Assembly (NCBI GenBank): GCA_001600175.1
Contig: BCJC01000002.1
Span: 496,001 to 560,000, forward strand
Direction of reading: 5' to 3'
Origin: Erythrobasidium yunnanense
Taxonomy: Eukaryota; Basidiomycota; Cystobasidiomycetes; Erythrobasidiales; Erythrobasidiaceae
Length of the DNA stretch: 64,000 nt
Below, piece by piece: positions 58,249 to 64,000 of the stretch. Position numbers and translations under genes: made by a program. Position 1 is the stretch's first letter. Every line of letters starts with the position of its first letter. The notes under the pieces are model-generated. The model did no database searches. It was not told the origin of the DNA and worked only from the letters and a program-made list of their open reading frames with translations.

Positions 58249-58866
58249 ATGGATGAGGGAAAATCAGGAGGGATATGCTTTCGCCAAAGTCGCTGACGTA
58301 CGGTAGTGTAATGTGCGCTCTGCGCTTGTTGTAGCAACTCGCTGCGATGCTAGATTCTGATCTGCATTCTATCTATGTTTGCTAAAGCGCTAATCGATGC
58401 GTCTGTGCTGATACGCTACTGAATAATTTGGCTCATACATAGAAATGCTGACGCAGAACGTCCCTCTAGCATCCCTGACCTTCTGTCTGCCGCTTAAATC
58501 GCGGCGCTTCAACTCGAACAAGCTAGATTGAACTTCGGAATGGTATCTTTGGGGACTAGTGATGCTATATTATACACGGCTTATCAAGCTTGAACGACTT
58601 ATTATAACTATACTAACAGGCTACACATGCTGCATTCGTATCTGGATTAAAAGAGCGACGGAAAGTAGAGAGATTGTGTGGAAGAAGAACGAAAGGAAGG
58701 CGATATTGACGGAGTGTAGATCCTCGGACAATAAGCGTCCAAGGAGGTATCGCTTTGGAACCAAGAGGAGTATGATCATGTGGTACCTAGGTACCGCCGC
58801 TTGTTGCTCTATAAACCGGAAGCTGCATCAGCAAAAGATACAGCTGTTTCACGTAACAAGACTTAC
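58249..58866. other. Intergenic region with a 14-bp perfect palindrome
   Basis: About 620 bp between BRX1 and the coding part of the membrane protein that I could place. It may include that gene's last short exon and its 3' end. The palindrome GGTACCTAGGTACC lies at 58782-58795. No other feature recognised. Confidence 0.45.
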
Positions 58867-59949
58867 GCAGCTGTAGCGGCCACATTGACGACTCTTGATG
58901 TATTCGCAGTATCTCCCGAGCCACCCGTTGTCGTCGCTTGGGTGTTCGCAGCCGTATCTGCCGACGTAGCGCTCGTCTGGGCAGTCGCTTGCGTCGTGTT
59001 TTCTTCTGCTCCTACATTCTGACTCGTCCTCTGAGTTGTAGCCGTAGTGCCCGTGCTTGTCGCGCTCGCGCTACTCGTGCTCCTCGTATTGGCTCTATCC
59101 GCGCTGCCAGAAGAAGAAGAAGCCGAGGAGTCTGTGCCGGTAGCTGAAGTGGGTGTCGCGGTAGGGACTACGAACACGCTGTTCACTGCTGATTGGACAG
59201 ACGCGACTGTCGTTCCTTTCGTAGCTTTGACGATCCCAATCGCTATTCCTGCTATGCCGCCGCACGCGAGGACTGCAAAAAATACCATGTATTCAGTATT
59301 GCAATGTAGATTTGCGATGTGGGATGTGCGACTCACGCGCCACGATGCCGATGATGGTGTATAGCACTTTTCTGTTCGGTCTCTTCCAGTTCATCCCAAT
59401 TTGATGGTCGTCATTATCGTCGTACTCATCGTTGTTATTCCCTCTGTTACTATGATCGTTCGCCAATAGCCCTTCAGCAGGCGCAGGCCATGCTCCTCCA
59501 AGTTTGTTTTGTTGACGTCTCTTCTCGGTGTCATTGCCGTCCATCTTCCACCCCGCTCCTGTACCAGAAGACAAAGCTGGACTCTTCTCTACGAACGTCG
59601 CAGTTGATGAAGCTGCATCAAAGTCGTTCGCAGAATATGGGTTGTTTGGGTTGTTGTTTCGCCTGTCCTGCATGACGAGGCTGTTTCTCGCTGAAGCAGA
59701 GGATGGATCGTATTGTTGTTGGTAAGATGTATCGTGCGCATACTCTGCTGGATTGTAATTGTAGCGCGCTCCTGGAGCTACGTTGCCCAGCTGATAGCGG
59801 GAGAACCGGACTGGATATGCAGGGTAGCCATCGTCGCCGGCGTCGTCGTGGTACTGCTGCTGACTATTGCTTCTATCTTCCATGGGGAATCCATACTGGG
59901 ACTGCGATTGACGCGGATCCCTGTCGCTGTAGGCGGCGTTTGAGTACAT
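58867..59949 (-). CDS. Single-pass membrane protein with Ser/Thr-rich domain
   Basis: Exons 59949-59337 and 59272-58867, followed by at least one more exon whose position I could not settle, so the C-terminus is incomplete. The first 190 residues are hydrophilic and rich in Tyr, Gln, Asn and Asp. A basic stop-transfer-like MNWKRPNRK leads into a hydrophobic span VLYTIIGIVARLLACGGIAG across the splice. About 125 Ser/Thr/Ala-rich residues follow, likely O-glycosylated. With no signal peptide this suggests a type II orientation, N-terminus in the cytosol. I do not recognise a family; wall-stress sensors have similar composition but opposite topology. Confidence 0.65.
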
Positions 59950-60254
59950 TGTGATTTTTTAATTCCTTGAGCGTTGAATGAGGGTAATAAGGCAGAGTGT
60001 TGAAGTCCAAGATATAAGGTCTAAGCTCTTCTCTTCTTCCTTGTTCAAGCTCTTCAATGCAATCCGTGAAAAGTCAAGTCGAGTTGAGCACAGCATGATG
60101 AAACAACGACGCGTTGGGGAAAGTCACTCATGGATGGAGGAAGCTGTACAGAGGATGTATACAGCATGTAACAGCAGTGTAACGCAGTCTATAACAAAGT
60201 GTTACAATCCAATTCAACACTTTCAACACTTTCCTTACACTTCAACAGCAAAGC
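59950..60254. promoter_or_regulatory. Bidirectional promoter with composite TGTA elements
   Basis: 305 bp between the membrane-protein gene and RRP40. It has AAGCTGTACA, GGATGTATACA and TGTAA in order at 60142-60172, followed by TATAACAAAGTGTTACAA. These match the elements in the divergent promoter at 35.5 kb. Confidence 0.55.
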
Positions 60255-61137
60255 ATGCAAGTCGTCCTTCCTGGAGATATCGTGCGCACAGCACCGACCA
60301 CAACGCAGATAAGACTGGGACCAGGCGTAGTACAGATCCAGCAGAAGCAGCAGCAGAAGGAAAAGCCAGCAGAAATCCAGCTGGCAGCGACAAAATCAGG
60401 CATTTTGGGGATAGCATCAGCGACAGCGACAGCGAACACAAAGAAGACTTCTTCTGCTGCAAATGCAGATAGCTGCTGGATCGAAAGCCAGGCCAAGAGG
60501 GTGTGTTGACCATCTTGGAAAAGCCGATGCGATTTCAAGCTGAGACGAATGATGCCAGTATATTCCAGCGTTGGGAGAGCCTGTTATAGGCGTCATCGTC
60601 GCACGGCATGCAGAAGGATACCGCGTCGATATCGGTGCATCGCAGCACGCAGCTCTCGATGTATTAGCCTTTGAAGACGCTACAAAGAGGAACAAGCCGA
60701 ATCTGAAGGTGTGCCCACAACTACCTTGACTTGCCAATATGTGTAGATACTGAGCGTGTATTGCAGGTCGGCACTGTCATCTATGCAAGAGTGACGCTCG
60801 CTCTACCCTTCTGCGAACCTGAGTTGGAATGCTTTGATCCGAAAACTGGGAAAGCACAAGGTTTCGGAGATCTAGCAGAAGGAATGCTCATCCGTAATTT
60901 GGAGCTGAGCAGATGCAGAGCGTGCGTCCCGTCCCGTCCCACATTTCCGCTCCCTGTTCAGGCTGATTCGAGTGTGCGTGTGTGTGCAGTCTCCTGTCAC
61001 CTTCGCATCCTCTACTACCTTCGATAGGCGCAAAGTTCCCATTCGAACTAGCGATCGGTGTCAATGGACGAATATGGGTCAAAGCAGCCGACATTGAGAA
61101 AACCATACAGCTCATGAAGGCGATACAAGACGCATGA
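60255..61137 (+). CDS. RRP40: Exosome cap subunit Rrp40
   Basis: Exons 60255-60500, 60559-60708, 60767-60935, 61028-61137; 224 residues. Rrp40 (EXOSC3) is an S1/KH RNA-binding cap protein of the RNA exosome. The N-terminal LPGDIV, the S1 domain with YIPALGEPVIGVIVARH and GYRVDIGASQHAAL, the GTVIYARV strand, and the KH part with KFPFELAIGVNGRIWV are all recognisable. The donor at 60936 was chosen because it restores the phase into AKFPFELA; this last junction is the weakest part. A glutamine/lysine-rich insertion near residues 25-75 lengthens the N-terminal domain. Confidence 0.87.
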
Positions 61138-61369
61138 TGCTGAACCTACAGTCTTGAAGAGCATCAAAAATTGTTGTTGTTTTCATACTTCTCTTCTCCT
61201 TCGCCTCCCCTTGTAGCATAAACAACAACAAGTAGATGAGGATGGCTAGCCAGCCAGGCCAGATCGCAATAACGCAAAGCCCAATCTAACAAAAACAAAG
61301 AAGAAGGGCATAAACTACTACTGATATTCCTGAAGCTGACACAGAGCTTCTACAGCCTGGCAAAGCCAA

Positions 61370-63197
61370 ATGCTCTACCTCACGTCGGATCGTCTTCCCA
61401 TCTGTAAGCTGTGCACAAGTATCCGTTCGAAGCAACAACTATTGATGATCGCTTTTTAGTCCTCCCTCTTGGTATTATTGGCTTCTATCGCTATCTATGG
61501 TACCTCATCCGCTTTGCTGCCTACTTGGCCTATCGCCCAATTCCCATCCCTGAGCATCCAACCTATCGAGCTGAGGAAGACGTCACAGTAAGCTTCTACT
61601 CTTTTCTCCATCAACCAGAGCTGAGCCGCATTCGGGTTCTAGATCATCGTCCCTACCATAGATGCCGAAGATGGGTTTTTCGAAGCGGCTCAATCATGGC
61701 TTGTTGGCAACCCTAAAGAAATCATCATAGTTACAGCAGAGCATATGCGGGAAGCTCTCGAAGACCTCGCTTTCCGCGTCGATGGTCCCAACGGCCGTAT
61801 TCGGGTTCTTACAGTTGCACAAGCCAACAAGCGCCGTCAAATGGCAGAAGGCATTAAAGCTACCACTACGGATATCATAGTGTTTGCAGACGACGATGCG
61901 ATCTGGCCTCCTACTTTACTGCCATACGTCCTAGCGTGTTTCGAAGATCAGCAGATCGGGGGAGTGGGCACGTCGCAAGTCGTCAAGCCCGTCGGCAAAC
62001 GAATGACAGTGTGGGAAGTACTGGCAGCCATGCGACTCAGTATCCGGAACATCGAGATCTCGGCTTCTACACACATCGATGGCGGAATACCCTGCTTAAG
62101 CGCTCGGACAGCCGCTTATCGCTCCATCATTCTCAAAGACATCGACTTCCTTGATGGGTTTACAAACGATTACTGGCTAGGGAAATATCACTTGAACAGC
62201 GGGGACGATAAATTCCTTACGCGCTGGCTCGTCTCGCATGGATGGAAGACATACGTGCAATGCTGCCCTGGAGCAGAGTTGCAAAGCACAATGAAGCCTA
62301 ATTGGAGGTTTTTGAAACAAGTACTGAGATGGACGAGAAATACGTGGAGGAGCGATTTGAGGAGTATATTCATGGAGAGACACGTATGGACGAGACATCC
62401 GTACGTCGCGTACATGATGATTGATAAATTCTTGAATCCCTTCACACTCCTATTGGGACCGTGTCTCGTCGTCTATCTGTGCATCAAGAGCACGTATGCG
62501 CAAGGCCCAGATGCATATCGTCTGCCAGTATGGGATATCCTCCTCTCTTGGGCAGTGTGGCTCCTCCGTGGGTCGATTACCCTCTTGTGATTTCCGTGAT
62601 GGTGCTGAGCATACTTCTATTGTGCTAGTCACCCGCAGTCTCAAGCTCGCCCCACACTTCTATCGCAGGCCTCAGGATATCATATATGTTCCAGCATGGC
62701 TTCTGTTTGGCTATTACTTTGCCGTGATGAAGCTGTACTCGCTCTGCACCCTTCACGAGGTACGTTTTCGCTTGTGAAAGCAGCTCGAGGTAAGCTAACG
62801 GACCTGTCTCTAGACCGGTTGGGGCACACGAGCACTAGGACACGATGTCAGCACTGCAAACACGACAGGAGGTACAACTCATACAGCATCAGAGAAAGCC
62901 GTCCCAGATATTCCAGAAGGCATTCCAGCCGACTTTTTCGGAACGAAACCCGACTATCGCGAGTCGCGACCTGACGCCGACGTAGCCTATCACACGTCGA
63001 TGGAAGAGAAAGTCCGCGGTAGCGATGTGGGCGAGATTCATCATCGGCATCGAAAGGCAAGGGAAGACCGAGATAGGGAGATAGATGTGGACAGCGATGG
63101 TCTGACTATCTATCACGATTATTTGCCCATGCTCAAGCGTACACCAGATCTGGAAGGCGCAAGACCTGATATCCGCTTTGTACACAGCTATCAGTAG
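61370..63197 (+). CDS. Family 2 glycosyltransferase (hyaluronan-synthase-like polysaccharide synthase)
   Basis: Exons 61370-61403, 61460-61587, 61643-62567, 62629-62759, 62814-63197; 533 residues, phases close. It is a processive membrane GT2 enzyme. Motifs in order: N-terminal hydrophobic LGIIGFYRYLWYLIRFAAYL; ANKRRQMAEGI; DxD-type VFADDDAIWP; HIDGGIPCLSAR; LNSGDDKFLTRWL; and the QxxRW motif in KQVLRWTRNTWRSD. Membrane segments at LLLGPCLVVYLCI and around LLFGYYFAVMKLYSL follow, then a hydrophilic tail of 125 residues. Related fungal proteins include Cryptococcus Cps1, which makes hyaluronan. The polymer made here cannot be told. Confidence 0.87.
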
Positions 63198-63322
63198 CTT
63201 AGCTTAGCCTGCTATAAAGCTTCTCCCCTCCGTACGGTAGTTCTTCCCTCCTGTCCTTAGCAGTCCTCCTTGTTCTCGTTGAGTAGTATAAACCCCAGCA
63301 GCGATATATCCTTCTGATAAAC

Positions 63323-64000
63323 CTAGAACATGAACACTTGGTCGTCCTTCTTGCTGACTGTTCTGGGTGCCGCGTATGACAGACTTTCCAAAGCCTTCTT
63401 CATAGCAGTCATCATAGGAGGAGGACCTGTACACTTCTTCTCAGTCACTGCCGAAGCATCGGTAGATTCGAGCCGACTAACCGCAAAGAAGGATCTTCAT
63501 AGCTCCAGGTGTGTTATCAGGCGCAGGCAAGCGTTCCTTGATCATATCTGCGTTAACGAAACCAACTCCCTGTGTCCATCCTGCGGGAGGATTGTTCAGG
63601 ACGTGGTAGACGCGGAAACGCTTGGAGTGCTTGGCTTCTAGCTCATCTAGCTCAGCTTTCAGTAGGATGTCGTCCGCTGAGACATTTGCGTAGATGAGCG
63701 AGATGTCGGTGATATCGAGTGGGTTCTTGAGTGCTGCTCGGATAATTTGCTGGAATTGATGGTTACGCATTAGCTGGAGGTCGGAACCGAGATCGCTTTA
63801 ATAGCTTACGAGCATCGGTGTGATACCACTAGATGAAGAATGCATCAGCAGATGATGCAAATGCATGCCAATATCCGCTTGCTACTTACGTTCCTCCAGC
63901 GATCATTCCAAGCTTGAGTGCAAGGTCGGCATTGTAGTTCATCTGGCCCTTTGGTCCTTTGACAGTCAACTTGTCGCCAATCTTCATGTTCTGCACATAG
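63323..64000 (-). CDS. NADH-cytochrome b5 reductase, 3' part (5' end outside window)
   Basis: Minus-strand exons 63426-63323, 63773-63482, 63828-63810, and 63900 to beyond 64000. The visible part is the FAD/NAD reductase of the Cbr1/Mcr1 family. Features: [20 protein letters not shown] leading to the pyrophosphate-binding AGGTGITPML (rebuilt across a 19-nt exon), [20 protein letters not shown], and the NAD-binding [15 protein letters not shown] (normally CGPPxM). It ends in DDQVFMF. The membrane anchor and lysine-rich FAD domain start are off the window, so Cbr1 (ER or outer membrane) and Mcr1 (mitochondrial) cannot be separated. Confidence 0.9.

Noticed and set aside
58782-58795. Perfect 14-bp palindrome GGTACCTAGGTACC
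   Set aside because: Single copy, no flanking repeats, and close to the unresolved 3' end of a gene; nothing further supports a role.

Overview
The window is nuclear DNA of an intron-rich fungus, almost certainly a basidiomycete. Nearly every gene is split by 45-70 bp GT-AG introns, genes are densely packed on both strands, and GC is moderate. The gene set is fungal: a Zn2Cys6 regulator, GtaA-type glutaminase, Dal5-type permease, Nop53, Brx1 and an HSF-like factor. I could not name the species. Exon joins were worked out by hand from splice sites, reading phase and family similarity. Where phases close over the whole CDS I give exon lists; where they do not, I say so.

Layout. 1-3.3 kb: end of an unknown gene, a nucleotide-sugar transporter, prefoldin subunit 4 and a small RPEL (actin-binding motif) protein. 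3.3-5.5 kb: a pyrimidine-rich tandem repeat followed by what looks like a decayed gene. 5.6-11.2 kb: a TauD/TfdA dioxygenase, a DapA-family lyase and an MFS permease. 11.4-20.1 kb: an HSF-like regulator, muskelin, a catalytically altered M14 carboxypeptidase and an EEP-family phosphodiesterase. 20.5-21.4 kb: an intron-containing tRNA-Ile(AAU) abutted by a retroelement-like zinc-knuckle ORF that carries the only ambiguous bases in the window. 21.8-24.4 kb: a Zn2Cys6 transcription factor. 24.5-25.4 kb: an 884-bp element built of palindromic units, with ends that are long inverted repeats. 25.4-31.4 kb: a second TauD/TfdA dioxygenase, dihydropyrimidinase, a DUF3830 protein and a second DapA-family lyase. 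31.9-64 kb is mostly housekeeping: a CANIN/SLF2-like protein, a membrane protein, threonine dehydratase, mevalonate diphosphate decarboxylase, pterin carbinolamine dehydratase, a MetE-like protein, glutaminase, an AWS-SET methyltransferase, a long disordered protein, an intronless orphan, Nop53, a secreted protein, Brx1, a single-pass membrane protein, Rrp40, a family 2 glycosyltransferase and the 3' part of cytochrome b5 reductase.

How genes may work together. The two blocks at 5.6-11.2 and 25.4-31.4 kb look like halves of one catabolic locus: two Fe(II)/2-oxoglutarate dioxygenases, two related aldolase-type lyases, a cyclic-amide hydrolase, DUF3830 and an anion permease. The adjacent Zn2Cys6 protein is a candidate regulator. 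This is inference from family and position; no substrate can be read from the sequence.

Most notable: the foldback-like palindromic element upstream of the Zn2Cys6 gene, the split catabolic locus with DUF3830, the tRNA-flanking retroelement ORF, fungal muskelin, and a composite promoter element shared by unrelated divergent promoters.
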